From positions 1-36,813 of the IMG/VR virus record IMGVR_UViG_3300007609_001032: a stretch of DNA of 36,813 bases; one strand, given 5' to 3'. Source of the stretch: a virus. The notes below the pieces were generated by a model that was given only the letters and a program-made list of their open reading frames with translations, was not told the DNA's origin and did not search any database. Numbering within the stretch: the first letter of the stretch is position 1; each line of letters opens with the position of its first letter. Both the position numbers and the translations under genes were made by a program. Positions 1 to 7,555 of this stretch are shown here, piece by piece.

Positions 1-1
1 T

Positions 2-310
2 ATTAGAGGTAGCGACACTGACATACGACTTGCACATGACGTAAACGAAGGATTCTTGACAGACGAAACTAAGTATTTCACAGCTAAAGATGGAAACTTT
101 GGTTTTGGTACTTATACTCCAGAAGCAAAGGTAGACGTTCGTGGTCCGATATTACCAGGACGCTATGCAGATGCAGCAGCTAGAGACGCTGCAATTCCTA
201 CTCCAGTTGCAGGTATGACAATATTTGTTACAGACGGCGACGGTGCAGGTAATCCTAAGTTCCAAGGTAATACCGATGGTACTACAAGTGGCTGGGTAGA
301 CTTAAACTAA
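2..310 (+). CDS. Tail-fibre-like virion structural protein, C-terminal end (partial)
   Basis: The reading frame is open to the left edge, so this is the last 102 residues of a longer protein; the TTG at 56 is an internal Leu codon, not a convincing start. Visible residues 33-48 carry a Phe-Gly-(Phe)-Gly-Thr-x-x-Pro-Glu-Ala-Lys-Val-x-Val-x-Gly element, typical of the distal repeats of phage tail fibres and other virion proteins. It is followed by an Ala-rich stretch and a Gly/Asp-rich tail ending in Trp-Val-x-Leu, a common terminus of such proteins. This is the only plus-strand gene, and its stop overlaps the stop of the convergent minus-strand gene by 4 nt. It is likely a receptor-binding or fibre component and a conceivable substrate of the neighbouring modification island, which is inference. 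The precise virion role is unknown. Confidence 0.7.
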   Translation: MRGSDTDIRLAHDVNEGFLTDETKYFTAKDGNFGFGTYTPEAKVDVRGPILPGRYADAAARDAAIPTPVAGMTIFVTDGDGAGNPKFQGNTDGTTSGWVDLN

Positions 311-861
311 TATAAATCAAATAATAAATGAAGCCGCAGCAACTTGTGATCAGCATTGAACGCAGTATGCGGCTTTGTTGTATCTGCTAGATACGCATGT
401 CCGTCAGCAGGCATATGATATATCTGACGTTCGATCATCATTAAACAATTTTCGTTAGTGACTAATGGTATGTGAATACGTTTACTAGTATCTGTATGTA
501 TACTCATAACTTTTTTATGCTGCATTGCCATAATGCGATATCTACCAATATTAAAATCTTTTGCTATTGTATTATAAACTTCAGCTAAGTATAAATCCTT
601 TATCTCTTTGTTTAATTCAGTAAAGTTAGATTGCTTTAGATCAGCCTCTATGCGCTCTTTTGGATTACTTTCTCCTGCAAAACTATACTTTAAACTTCCA
701 GTACCTTGATACCAGTTATCACCGTATCGAACATCTTTAGTATGTTTAAGACTGATTTGTTTATGATGTTCGTGTAAGCCAACACGGTCTATTATGTCAA
801 TTACCTCATTCACAAGCAAAGGTATATTAAAATTATAATTGTCTAAAGTTTTTATATGCAT
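307..861 (-). CDS. Aspartyl/asparaginyl beta-hydroxylase-like 2OG-Fe(II) oxygenase
   Basis: This 184-residue protein shows the facial triad of 2-oxoglutarate/Fe(II) oxygenases: His122-x-Asp124 and a distal His165, with Arg176 placed to bind the 2OG carboxylate. The Lys-Arg-Ile-His-Ile-Pro-Leu run at 127-133 just after HxD is characteristic of the Asp/Asn beta-hydroxylase branch, which hydroxylates protein side chains or free amino acids. The Arg-Tyr-Arg-Ile strand at 107-110 also fits. It is the last gene of the island. It starts one base into the stop of the upstream acetyltransferase (TAATG), so translation is probably coupled. Of the four oxygenases here it most suggests protein or amino-acid hydroxylation; the substrate is unknown. 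Confidence 0.75.
   Translation of the reverse strand: MHIKTLDNYNFNIPLLVNEVIDIIDRVGLHEHHKQISLKHTKDVRYGDNWYQGTGSLKYSFAGESNPKERIEADLKQSNFTELNKEIKDLYLAEVYNTIAKDFNIGRYRIMAMQHKKVMSIHTDTSKRIHIPLVTNENCLMMIERQIYHMPADGHAYLADTTKPHTAFNADHKLLRLHLLFDLY
331..375. terminator. Inverted repeat at the convergent gene junction, possible terminator
   Basis: AAGCCGCA at 331-338 is perfectly repeated in inverse as TGCGGCTT at 368-375, with a 29-nt loop. The GC-rich stem stands out in AT-rich surroundings. It begins 21 nt after the stop of the plus-strand structural gene and lies inside the last codons of the convergent minus-strand gene. Read rightward it is followed by TTTGTTGT, a weak T tract; read leftward it is followed by an AT-rich stretch. 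It could stop transcription entering from either side, but the long loop and weak T tract make this tentative. Confidence 0.35.
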
Positions 862-1298
862 TACATCACTCTTTCCATAGCAATATGATCATCTGTCCAT
901 TCTTTATCATATTTAACAAAATTGTGATTCTGTGCCCAGTTGTAGTGTGTATCTCTTATCCAGCCAAATAAGTTTCCATGCCCGACCCAGTCTTTTTCGT
1001 ATGCAGTAGACAATAACAACCATCCTAGTCCTTGTCCTCTATATTCTTCTCTTACGTTAAGTGTACGGTATCTTACATGTGTCTCGTTCCATTGTACTAG
1101 CTGCGTAGCACCTATAAGAACATCATTGCTGTACAGACCGTATGCAATCCGTCTAGGGTCACCGTAGGGCGTTGTATGCGGTCCTAGGTACTTAATTACT
1201 TCCACTATACGCTTATTAGGGTCCTTAAAGTGATCAACTTCGATCCAATAATTCTTTAGTGTTTCAAAATCTATTTGTTTTACGGTTTTGTGTGCCAT
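861..1298 (-). CDS. GNAT-family N-acetyltransferase
   Basis: This 145-residue, single-domain protein has the acetyl-CoA pyrophosphate-binding motif A of the GNAT fold: Arg87-Gly-Gln-Gly-Leu-Gly92 at the start of helix 3. It is preceded by the expected beta strand (Arg-Tyr-Arg-Thr-Leu-Asn-Val) and followed by a Leu-rich helix. The length is normal for a compact GNAT. Such enzymes acetylate amines on sugars, amino acids or proteins. The start overlaps the aminotransferase-like gene upstream by 19 nt, and no clear ribosome-binding site precedes it, so it may rely on translational coupling. Next to a PLP aminotransferase, a plausible but unproven role is N-acylation of a newly installed amino group. 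Confidence 0.85.
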   Translation of the reverse strand: MAHKTVKQIDFETLKNYWIEVDHFKDPNKRIVEVIKYLGPHTTPYGDPRRIAYGLYSNDVLIGATQLVQWNETHVRYRTLNVREEYRGQGLGWLLLSTAYEKDWVGHGNLFGWIRDTHYNWAQNHNFVKYDKEWTDDHIAMERVM

Positions 1299-2140
1299 TG
1301 TATATTTTCTACTTCAAAGTTGTTTTTAACTAATAGATCTGCTATTCCAATTCTATTTATATATCCTGCTCTACTAAACCCTTTAAATTTAGGATCATGT
1401 GTAGTACATAAGAATACTGTATTACTTGGGTCTATGTCTAATAAATTTGCAATATCAATTTGTTTATCTCTGTAAACATTATACATATAATCAGCTGTAA
1501 AATTTTCTATAATCGGAATATGTAAATTAATTGCAATATGATTTACATAATTGTATTCATTGAGTAATTGCATCGGCGTTACTGATATATCCCTATAATA
1601 GCACATACCTATTTTGCATTTTCCTGTACCAAACGTTTTGCTTAAACTGAACGCAACTATTTTAATACATTCGTAATCTATGTTTACTTCACCTAATTTA
1701 CATGCTCCAAAGTATGCCATATCTATAAACACAGGAATATTTAATTGCGTACATCGATCTAAAATTTCTTCATAATGATCAGGCATATTTCCAGTAGCAG
1801 CAAAAGGAACGCTTAATATTAGTTTTGTTCCAGGCTGTAAATTGTTTACGTTATCAATAACTGTTGCGCCGATGTCTCGATGATACGGATATTCACCTTT
1901 GAACACTACTAGTTCGTTGTTAGGATATGCATGAGTAAAGTCTGCGAAAGAACCTGTAACACCGTCTGTAAGCGCCGTAGCAAAGCGTTCTAAACCTAGT
2001 ATACTAGTATGCTGACTAGCGTGTATCCATGCGTTATACTGCGTTTTAAACGCCTGTATGTTTGCTTGTTCAAAGGGTACATGTGTTAAATAATGTTGCA
2101 CATGAGCGTCTTTAATAGGTAGAGGCTTATATGTAATCAT
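1280..2140 (-). CDS. PLP-dependent fold-type I aminotransferase-like protein
   Basis: This 286-residue protein has the signature of class I/II aminotransferases. Asp140-Met-Ala-Tyr143 corresponds to the Asp that pairs with the pyridine nitrogen and the Tyr that contacts the PLP oxygen. Ser-Leu-Ser-Lys168 supplies the Schiff-base lysine, and Lys176 sits where an Arg normally holds the phosphate. It is about 100 residues shorter than typical class I enzymes, so part of the small or N-terminal domain is missing or reduced. It is clearly paralogous to the gene at 13480-14367; both share Glu-Tyr-x-Tyr-His-Arg before the catalytic region. It overlaps the upstream kinase-like gene by 4 nt. It could transaminate a keto-sugar or keto acid, or be a decarboxylase or lyase. 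Confidence 0.75.
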   Translation of the reverse strand: MITYKPLPIKDAHVQHYLTHVPFEQANIQAFKTQYNAWIHASQHTSILGLERFATALTDGVTGSFADFTHAYPNNELVVFKGEYPYHRDIGATVIDNVNNLQPGTKLILSVPFAATGNMPDHYEEILDRCTQLNIPVFIDMAYFGACKLGEVNIDYECIKIVAFSLSKTFGTGKCKIGMCYYRDISVTPMQLLNEYNYVNHIAINLHIPIIENFTADYMYNVYRDKQIDIANLLDIDPSNTVFLCTTHDPKFKGFSRAGYINRIGIADLLVKNNFEVENIQWHTKP

Positions 2141-2676
2141 AATAGTTCTCTTAATTTTTCTGGAAGTGAATCGTCTATTTTAACAAGCCATTCGTCATAA
2201 CTTTTAATTTCCATTTCTTGTCCTTTAGGACGCTGTCTTGCCCATTTAAAATCAAACGCTACTAATTGATTGCCACGTAATGTTAGATTACTTAAACTAC
2301 CGTTACGCTTATATACATTTTTTGACTTAAAGAATTTATACATTTCTATAACTTGTTCTACTATATTAGGCACAACCTCTTTTAATTTAGGCTTTATATA
2401 CAACAGATCAGGATGTGTGTATTCTTGAATTATAATTCTATTGCTGTAATCGATGTCGACAGTTTTAGGTATCCACTTGCTTTCTAACTTTTCTAGCCAG
2501 TAAGTTTCATACATAAAGGAATCTTGAATTTCACTTTTTGACTTTTGAGTTTTAGTGCCGCTACAAGTTATAGCACCTTCTTTATAGTGCCTACGTATTA
2601 ATCCGTTTTCTTTGTCTATGTGTACTTCTAATGTTGTGCCTAGACCGTAGTGTGGTGTTTTATATAATTCATACAT
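2137..2676 (-). CDS. Kinase-fold protein, probable pseudokinase or atypical small-molecule kinase
   Basis: This 179-residue protein resembles the protein-kinase-like/aminoglycoside-phosphotransferase fold. A hinge-like strand (Ile-Ile-Ile-Gln-Glu-Tyr, 81-86) is followed by a catalytic-loop-like segment ending in Asn130 and a metal-binding-loop-like Phe-Asp142-Phe-Lys-Trp-Ala. The usual catalytic Asp, five residues before the loop Asn, appears to be Asn125, and no His-Gly-Asp or His-Arg-Asp is present. A Lys-rich N-terminus could hold a short nucleotide-binding lobe. It sits between a 2OG oxygenase (8-nt overlap) and an aminotransferase-like gene (4-nt overlap). It could be an inactive scaffold or an atypical sugar or amino-acid kinase. 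The fold assignment comes from motif spacing only. Confidence 0.5.
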   Translation of the reverse strand: MYELYKTPHYGLGTTLEVHIDKENGLIRRHYKEGAITCSGTKTQKSKSEIQDSFMYETYWLEKLESKWIPKTVDIDYSNRIIIQEYTHPDLLYIKPKLKEVVPNIVEQVIEMYKFFKSKNVYKRNGSLSNLTLRGNQLVAFDFKWARQRPKGQEMEIKSYDEWLVKIDDSLPEKLRELL

Positions 2677-3289
2677 CGCTTACTAATATTGTTAATCCTT
2701 TTTTTAATCCGCGGAAATGACTTCCACAATGTAATAAACTACTATCAAAAATTAATACTTCGCCTATGCGCCACGGAACTACTTGTTTAATACTTAGTCC
2801 CTGAACTGTTTCGTAAGGCAAATGTTTTAAATATGATTTATACTTTACAATATCAAAATTAAAATCTGTAATATTTTTTACACCATGATAACTACTTTTA
2901 CGCAAATTATATACCGGATCAGGCCAATACTTATATATACTGCCTACCATAAAATGACTTGCATCACCGTGCCATTGTTGGTCAAAAATAACGGTGTTAT
3001 GATCTTCTGCTTCTGTTAAGGGAATAACAATATTATATTTAGGAGTAAGATCGCCTAAATCTTCTTTTTTGCCTGTATCTGTATGTACATGAAATGGATT
3101 AGGAGTTTGAAAATAATTTCCGCCGGTTATTTTACCAGTGATATTTAAGTCTTCTAACAACCAATCGAAATCTTTTTTCGGAAATTTATGATTAATAATA
3201 CCATGAAGTTTTTCAACACGTTCACTATTATCTCTTATATCAAATATTTTTTTAATTTGATCTTTTTTTAAATTTCTAAGTTCCACCAT
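2669..3289 (-). CDS. 2-oxoglutarate/Fe(II)-dependent oxygenase
   Basis: This 206-residue protein has His69-Thr-Asp71 as the first two iron ligands, His187 as the third, and Lys197 ten residues later as the probable 2OG anchor. The double-stranded beta-helix core is otherwise recognisable, for example in the Tyr-Asn-Ile-Val-Ile-Pro-Leu strand at 85-91 and the Gly-Glu-Val-Leu-Ile-Phe-Asp strand before the distal His. It differs clearly from the other three oxygenases in the window. A strong AAGGAG ribosome-binding site precedes the ATG by 8 nt even though the start lies 22 nt inside the upstream rSAM gene, which supports this start. The substrate cannot be inferred. Confidence 0.75.
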   Translation of the reverse strand: MVELRNLKKDQIKKIFDIRDNSERVEKLHGIINHKFPKKDFDWLLEDLNITGKITGGNYFQTPNPFHVHTDTGKKEDLGDLTPKYNIVIPLTEAEDHNTVIFDQQWHGDASHFMVGSIYKYWPDPVYNLRKSSYHGVKNITDFNFDIVKYKSYLKHLPYETVQGLSIKQVVPWRIGEVLIFDSSLLHCGSHFRGLKKGLTILVSDV

Positions 3290-4440
3290 TTCTTAAACTC
3301 CTTGTATGTATTTAAAAAATTAGTGCTGTTTAACTTATCAATGTGACTTAGATAAACTTTTAAGTCATTCCAATGCACTTGATTACCTTTACTGCTGTTC
3401 ATAAAATCTAACACACGCTGAACTTCTTTTTGATTGTGAGAATTGAATTTAGTTATATCAATTTTGTTAATTGTTTGTTTTATCGGCTCTGGTAAATTTC
3501 TTATGTCTAGATGATGCGGGCGTTCTTGCACAAACATTACTTTAAAAAACATATTTCTGTCTTCGTGAAATTTTACAATATTTTCTAATCTAGTTATGTT
3601 TAGCATATTTATTGCACATACTCCGCTTATGCTAACATTATTATTGTAGCTTTGTATTCTAGTAATGTTTTCTTTTACTGTTTCTATGTCGCCGCCACTT
3701 CTAAAATAGCTGTATGTTTCTTCATCTGCATCAACACTTGCCCTTAGCTTAACTTCTTTGAACTTTTCAAAAAGTGACATTGCATCTTTTTCTTCATACT
3801 TTAGAGTACTAAGATTACTTACAATTAATAGTTCTATATTTTTTGCAACTTCTACAGGAACACTTTCTAAGAAATAATAAAACACAGGATCAGTTAGTGG
3901 TTCACCGCCTGTTATACGAATCTCGTCTACTGTAGAAAATAACGGAATCATACTATCTACTTCTGTTTGAGTAATTATTCTAGGATCACGGTTGTTAACA
4001 GACTGAAACTTTTCTAGTCCTTTATATTTCTTTAATTTGTTGTTCCACGATGTGCTGTGCTGTGAACCGCAATGCAAACAACTATAATTGCACAAATTGC
4101 TAAATCTTAGTTCAATACTTTTAAGTTGAGGATTTTCTATATTATCTGCATATTTGGCATAGTGTTCTAAATACCAGCTGCGAAGACTTAGGTTTTTAGT
4201 TTCGTTGTTTTCTTCTAGCTTCCAGCATCTTGCACATCCTTCTGGTTTTTCTCCTCGAAGAAACTTTTCACGTAATTCTTTATATGCTTCGCCGTTCCAA
4301 ATTTCTTCAAGAGTATTGTCGTCTAAGTTGCCGAGTATTTCATCGCTACGCCAACAGGGAGCAACTTGTCTATTTTTGTTTGCACGTATATTAGCATGTA
4401 CAAAAGGAAAGTAGCAAAAGAATTTATTTGTATTGCTCAT
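3268..4440 (-). CDS. Radical SAM protein with N-terminal twitch-like Fe-S domain
   Basis: This 390-residue protein belongs to the commonest family here: a cysteine cluster resembling a truncated SPASM ('twitch') domain lies before, not after, the rSAM core. N-terminal cysteines are Cys9, Cys29, Cys69 and Cys72. The rSAM [4Fe-4S] site is Cys117-x3-Cys121-x2-Cys124, and the SAM-contacting Gly-Gly-Glu-Pro is at 178-181. The core can cleave S-adenosylmethionine to a 5'-deoxyadenosyl radical, and the second cluster may bind substrate or relay electrons. The start has a GGAG site 5 nt upstream. It overlaps the upstream rSAM gene by 17 nt. The C-terminal Ile-Asp-Lys-Leu-Asn tail is a weakened form of the island-wide tail motif. 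Substrate unknown. Confidence 0.9.
   Translation of the reverse strand: MSNTNKFFCYFPFVHANIRANKNRQVAPCWRSDEILGNLDDNTLEEIWNGEAYKELREKFLRGEKPEGCARCWKLEENNETKNLSLRSWYLEHYAKYADNIENPQLKSIELRFSNLCNYSCLHCGSQHSTSWNNKLKKYKGLEKFQSVNNRDPRIITQTEVDSMIPLFSTVDEIRITGGEPLTDPVFYYFLESVPVEVAKNIELLIVSNLSTLKYEEKDAMSLFEKFKEVKLRASVDADEETYSYFRSGGDIETVKENITRIQSYNNNVSISGVCAINMLNITRLENIVKFHEDRNMFFKVMFVQERPHHLDIRNLPEPIKQTINKIDITKFNSHNQKEVQRVLDFMNSSKGNQVHWNDLKVYLSHIDKLNSTNFLNTYKEFKKWWNLEI
3298..3303 (-). promoter_or_regulatory. Ribosome-binding site of the oxygenase starting at 3289
   Basis: On the minus strand AAGGAG lies 8 nt upstream of the ATG at 3289, inside the final codons of the upstream rSAM gene. It is among the best Shine-Dalgarno matches in the window and fixes the start of the oxygenase. 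Confidence 0.7.
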
Positions 4441-5467
4441 TAATACTCCAAAAGCTGTTGTTCCTGTGCTGATCTACTTTTTCAATCCAATTGGTAAATT
4501 TTTCGTAGTCACCGTGTGGCAAAGTTTCTAGTGCAGTTATAATATGTTTTAATTCTTTATAGGGTTTTAATTTTTCTATAGTAAGGTTTCGTTGCCAAGG
4601 CAATAAGTTTTTAATACTCAAGTATTCTGGGTAGTCTAACAATCTAAACATAATAGGACTACGATTATTCCACCACTCAATAAGTTCAGGCATATGGTAT
4701 ACATTGAGAATACTTACAACGCAGTTAATGCTTACATCAATTCCTACTGCTATTGTTTTGTTAATATTGGTTTCTAGTTGTTCCCATTTGCTCAAATAGC
4801 GAACATAGTCACTAACTTCACCGATTCCGTCTACACTTAATATAAACTCTACTTTATCAAATTGAGAAAATAAATCTTTAAATTGTGTAGGATCCGTTGT
4901 GTTGTTAACAATATAAACTAGTGTAATATTTTTCGCAACATCAAAGTCTATTAGTTGTTGTAAAAACTTTTTGTGATCTGGCATGATTGTAACTTCACCG
5001 CCTGCAAGTTTAATACGCTTTAGGTCTTTAACTAAGTCCCAGGTTAACTCAATATCAATATCGTCTTGCGTGGTTTTTTGTGCAGTTCCAAAAATCTTTT
5101 GTTCTTCTGCAATCCATTTTGAACTATTATGACTACTACACGTGACACAGGCCAAGTTGCACAGATTTCCCATATAGATATCTAAGTCTGTTAGTTTAGC
5201 TACACCATCATCTACTTCTCTCTCATTCCATAAATGTCTATGGCTAGTGCCGCCTTTGTCTTCGTGCATTTGACATTTCCAGCATCCACTAGGTCGTGTG
5301 CTTGGATTATTTCGTATAGCTTCAAACTCTTTACTATAAAATACATCAACTATATCCGCTAGATTTTCTACTTTATTATCAAGTTCTCTTCTTTCATACC
5401 AACAGCACGGCCTTGCTTTACCGTTATTAATATATACATTTCTAAATGCTGCCATACAATATGCCAT
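4424..5467 (-). CDS. Radical SAM protein, N-terminal twitch type, GGEV variant
   Basis: At 347 residues this is the shortest of the N-twitch group. Twitch cysteines are Cys4, Cys21/22, Cys62 and Cys65; the rSAM motif is Cys103-x3-Cys107-x2-Cys110. The SAM-binding motif reads Gly-Gly-Glu-Val (156-159) instead of GGEP. A core strand carries Ser-Val-Asp-Gly-Ile-Gly and then Tyr-Val-Arg, as in most paralogs here. It follows the Gly-Trp-x-Cys rSAM at 5467-6429 with a single-base overlap, a pairing also seen at two other places in the island. An AAGGA site lies about 10 nt before the ATG. Either the missing Pro is tolerated or the enzyme has drifted in function. Confidence 0.88.
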   Translation of the reverse strand: MAYCMAAFRNVYINNGKARPCCWYERRELDNKVENLADIVDVFYSKEFEAIRNNPSTRPSGCWKCQMHEDKGGTSHRHLWNEREVDDGVAKLTDLDIYMGNLCNLACVTCSSHNSSKWIAEEQKIFGTAQKTTQDDIDIELTWDLVKDLKRIKLAGGEVTIMPDHKKFLQQLIDFDVAKNITLVYIVNNTTDPTQFKDLFSQFDKVEFILSVDGIGEVSDYVRYLSKWEQLETNINKTIAVGIDVSINCVVSILNVYHMPELIEWWNNRSPIMFRLLDYPEYLSIKNLLPWQRNLTIEKLKPYKELKHIITALETLPHGDYEKFTNWIEKVDQHRNNSFWSINEQYK

Positions 5468-6429
5468 TATATTTTTTCCTTAGGTATTTTTATATCGTCT
5501 ATACACCCACACCATATATCTTTACAAATTACTGGATCTTTTGAAATACTAGTTAAGTCTATATTATCATTGTTTATATTGCCAATTTTAAAATTTTTAG
5601 CAGTACTACATGTTGCACCTTTTATATCACCATTAATACCAATTGCTAGTCTATTTTTTATAATATTACACTTCCAACCCTTGAAGCAATTCAGCCGGTT
5701 ATTTACTAAATCCATAAAAGTGTTATTTGTTTTTTTATTATTAATATATAAAGAATTTCCCAGTGACGGAGAAGTTATATTATTATTTTTCTTCCAATAA
5801 TGCCATTCGTTCATAAATTTTAAAGTTTCTTTATCGTAAGTATACACAGATTTATCACTGATATTTCTATTAGGCATGACCGACTTTAAAAGAATTTTAC
5901 AATATAAATCTTTTTCTTTAAGATCAATTGCAAATTTTTTTGCTTCTGTAATTTTGAAAGGATTCATTACAACAAAAACTGCTACTCCAGTATTTTTACT
6001 CATAACATCAATTACTTGAGAAATATAATCTATATTAGCATATTCCATGTGTACACTTATAACTAAATGTTTTATTCTTTTTGTTTCAGATAATTTATTC
6101 CACCATCTAAGAGATCTACTACCGTTACTAACAATAGTAATGTTATAACTTTCATGTATATTTTCTAAAAAGTAAAATAATTCGGGCCAGAGAGTGGGCT
6201 CGCCGCCTGATAACGTTAACATTTTTTCATTATCGTTTAATTGATTATGAACTTTATCAAAAAAAGATAATGCAGAATTTATATTTGGCCAACCACTTGT
6301 ATTTCCATATAACATCGGATCACAATAATTACATGCATAGTTACAATGATTAGCTATCACCCAATCTATTGTTAAACCGTGATCGTTTTCAGTACCGATT
6401 TTAGATATTTCTGTATCTATTATATTCAT
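5467..6429 (-). CDS. Radical SAM protein with C-terminal Gly-Trp-x-Cys Fe-S domain
   Basis: This 320-residue protein starts almost directly with the rSAM core: Cys29-x3-Cys33-x2-Cys36 and Gly-Gly-Glu-Pro at 75-78. There is no N-terminal twitch. Instead the C-terminus has Cys248, Gly-Trp-Lys-Cys254, an Asn-Gly-Asp-Ile turn, Cys274, Gly-Asn-Ile, and a terminal Cys302/Cys307/Cys309 group followed by Ile-Pro-Lys. This should hold one auxiliary Fe-S cluster. The pattern is shared with the proteins at 12351-13463 and 22909-23901. AAAGGA precedes the ATG by 8 nt although the start lies 29 nt inside the upstream gene. Codons are noticeably Asn/Lys/Ile-rich, and its neighbour at 6401-7555 shows the same bias. 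Confidence 0.88.
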   Translation of the reverse strand: MNIIDTEISKIGTENDHGLTIDWVIANHCNYACNYCDPMLYGNTSGWPNINSALSFFDKVHNQLNDNEKMLTLSGGEPTLWPELFYFLENIHESYNITIVSNGSRSLRWWNKLSETKRIKHLVISVHMEYANIDYISQVIDVMSKNTGVAVFVVMNPFKITEAKKFAIDLKEKDLYCKILLKSVMPNRNISDKSVYTYDKETLKFMNEWHYWKKNNNITSPSLGNSLYINNKKTNNTFMDLVNNRLNCFKGWKCNIIKNRLAIGINGDIKGATCSTAKNFKIGNINNDNIDLTSISKDPVICKDIWCGCIDDIKIPKEKI

Positions 6430-7555
6430 TTAATGAATCCTTTGTAAATAGATGCGGAGCAATATTCGGTAAGTTCTTATTTCTAGATTTATCTAATAAA
6501 GCACTAAATTTTATAAATGTTTGATATTCTTCTTCATTGCAAGGGGTATCTATATTTTTTATTACAGATTTTATTTTGTGATATTTAGGATACGTTGTCG
6601 GAATAGTCTCAAGTTCTTGTTTTATAAAAGGTTTAGCTTCTTTTGGCATGTTCCATAATTGTAACCATTTTGGGTTTTGTAAAAATATTACGTTGACTAA
6701 TCTATCTTCGAATAAGTCTATACAAGGTTTTAAATGATGTATATTTGTATTTTGCACAACATAGTTAAAATTAATACCACTTAATGGAAGTTTTAAAAAT
6801 TTTTGAATATTTTTATAAAATAAATCGTATGAATAATTTTTCGATCCTCTTACATAGTCATATACTTCGTCTAATCCGTCGATACTTAGAGATATGTGTA
6901 TTTTTATTTTTTCACATATTTTAGGAAACCAGTCTGGAAAAAATGTACCGTTAGTAGTTAATACTACTTTTATGTTATTTTTTACAGAACTTAGTTTTTC
7001 AAACAAGTATTTAGAATTAGGAAGTGCTAATGGTTCGCCGCCTTTTAACTCAACTTCTACGTCAGTATCTTCTGCCTCTATCCAATTAATTATTTTATCT
7101 ATAGACTGATTTGTTATAGTTTTACTAAAAAACATCTCAGGAGGAATGTATATCGATTCTCCAATACCATTTTTTAGTAGCATTGCTTGATCGTTATTCC
7201 ATTGTGTACTATTAGTGCTGTTACACATAATACATTTTAAGTTACAAAAATTACCAATTGCAATGTCTGCAACTCGAGTTCCTTTTTTAAAATATTTTTC
7301 GTTATAAATCTGTCGACGACTGGCGATGTCTAACTCTTCATCTCTCTTACATCGTATGCACCCTAATGGCCAATTATCACTATCTAATTCATTTCTTACT
7401 TCTATAAATGTATCTGATTTTTTTATATCTATTATAGAGTCTGTAGTATCAATATTTTTTATATTATAATTATCTTTAGACGCAAATCTACAGCAAGGCA
7501 CAATGATTCCATTAGGATATATTGTTACAGCCCTGTCTGTAAAAAAACATTTCAT
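6401..7555 (-). CDS. Radical SAM protein, N-terminal twitch type
   Basis: This 384-residue protein has twitch cysteines Cys3, Cys21/22, Cys66 and Cys69; rSAM Cys104-x3-Cys108-x2-Cys111; and Gly-Gly-Glu-Pro at 172-175. A core strand contains Leu-Ser-Ile-Asp-Gly-Leu and then Tyr-Asp-Tyr-Val-Arg-Gly. It is closest to the protein at 11251-12351: both start Met-Lys-Cys-Phe, share Lys-Gly-Gly-Glu-Pro-Leu, Asn-Phe-Cys-Asn-Leu-Lys-Cys and Asn-Ser-Thr-Gln-Trp, and have the Leu-Asp-x-x-Arg tail. The two were probably produced by duplication and now sit in different neighbourhoods. A 4-nt overlap links it to the upstream oxygenase, and AGGA lies before the ATG. Confidence 0.9.
   Translation of the reverse strand: MKCFFTDRAVTIYPNGIIVPCCRFASKDNYNIKNIDTTDSIIDIKKSDTFIEVRNELDSDNWPLGCIRCKRDEELDIASRRQIYNEKYFKKGTRVADIAIGNFCNLKCIMCNSTNSTQWNNDQAMLLKNGIGESIYIPPEMFFSKTITNQSIDKIINWIEAEDTDVEVELKGGEPLALPNSKYLFEKLSSVKNNIKVVLTTNGTFFPDWFPKICEKIKIHISLSIDGLDEVYDYVRGSKNYSYDLFYKNIQKFLKLPLSGINFNYVVQNTNIHHLKPCIDLFEDRLVNVIFLQNPKWLQLWNMPKEAKPFIKQELETIPTTYPKYHKIKSVIKNIDTPCNEEEYQTFIKFSALLDKSRNKNLPNIAPHLFTKDSLNEYNRYRNI

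Noticed and set aside
1354-1361. TATAAATA on the minus strand, resembling a T4 late promoter, 55 nt before the start at 1298
   Set aside because: It is inside coding sequence, and several such AT-only octamers are expected by chance in DNA of this composition.
1280-2140. DegT/StrS-type sugar aminotransferase
   Set aside because: The Ser-x-Ser-Lys and Asp-x-Ala-Tyr motifs fit class I/II aminotransferases instead; the sugar-aminotransferase signatures are absent.
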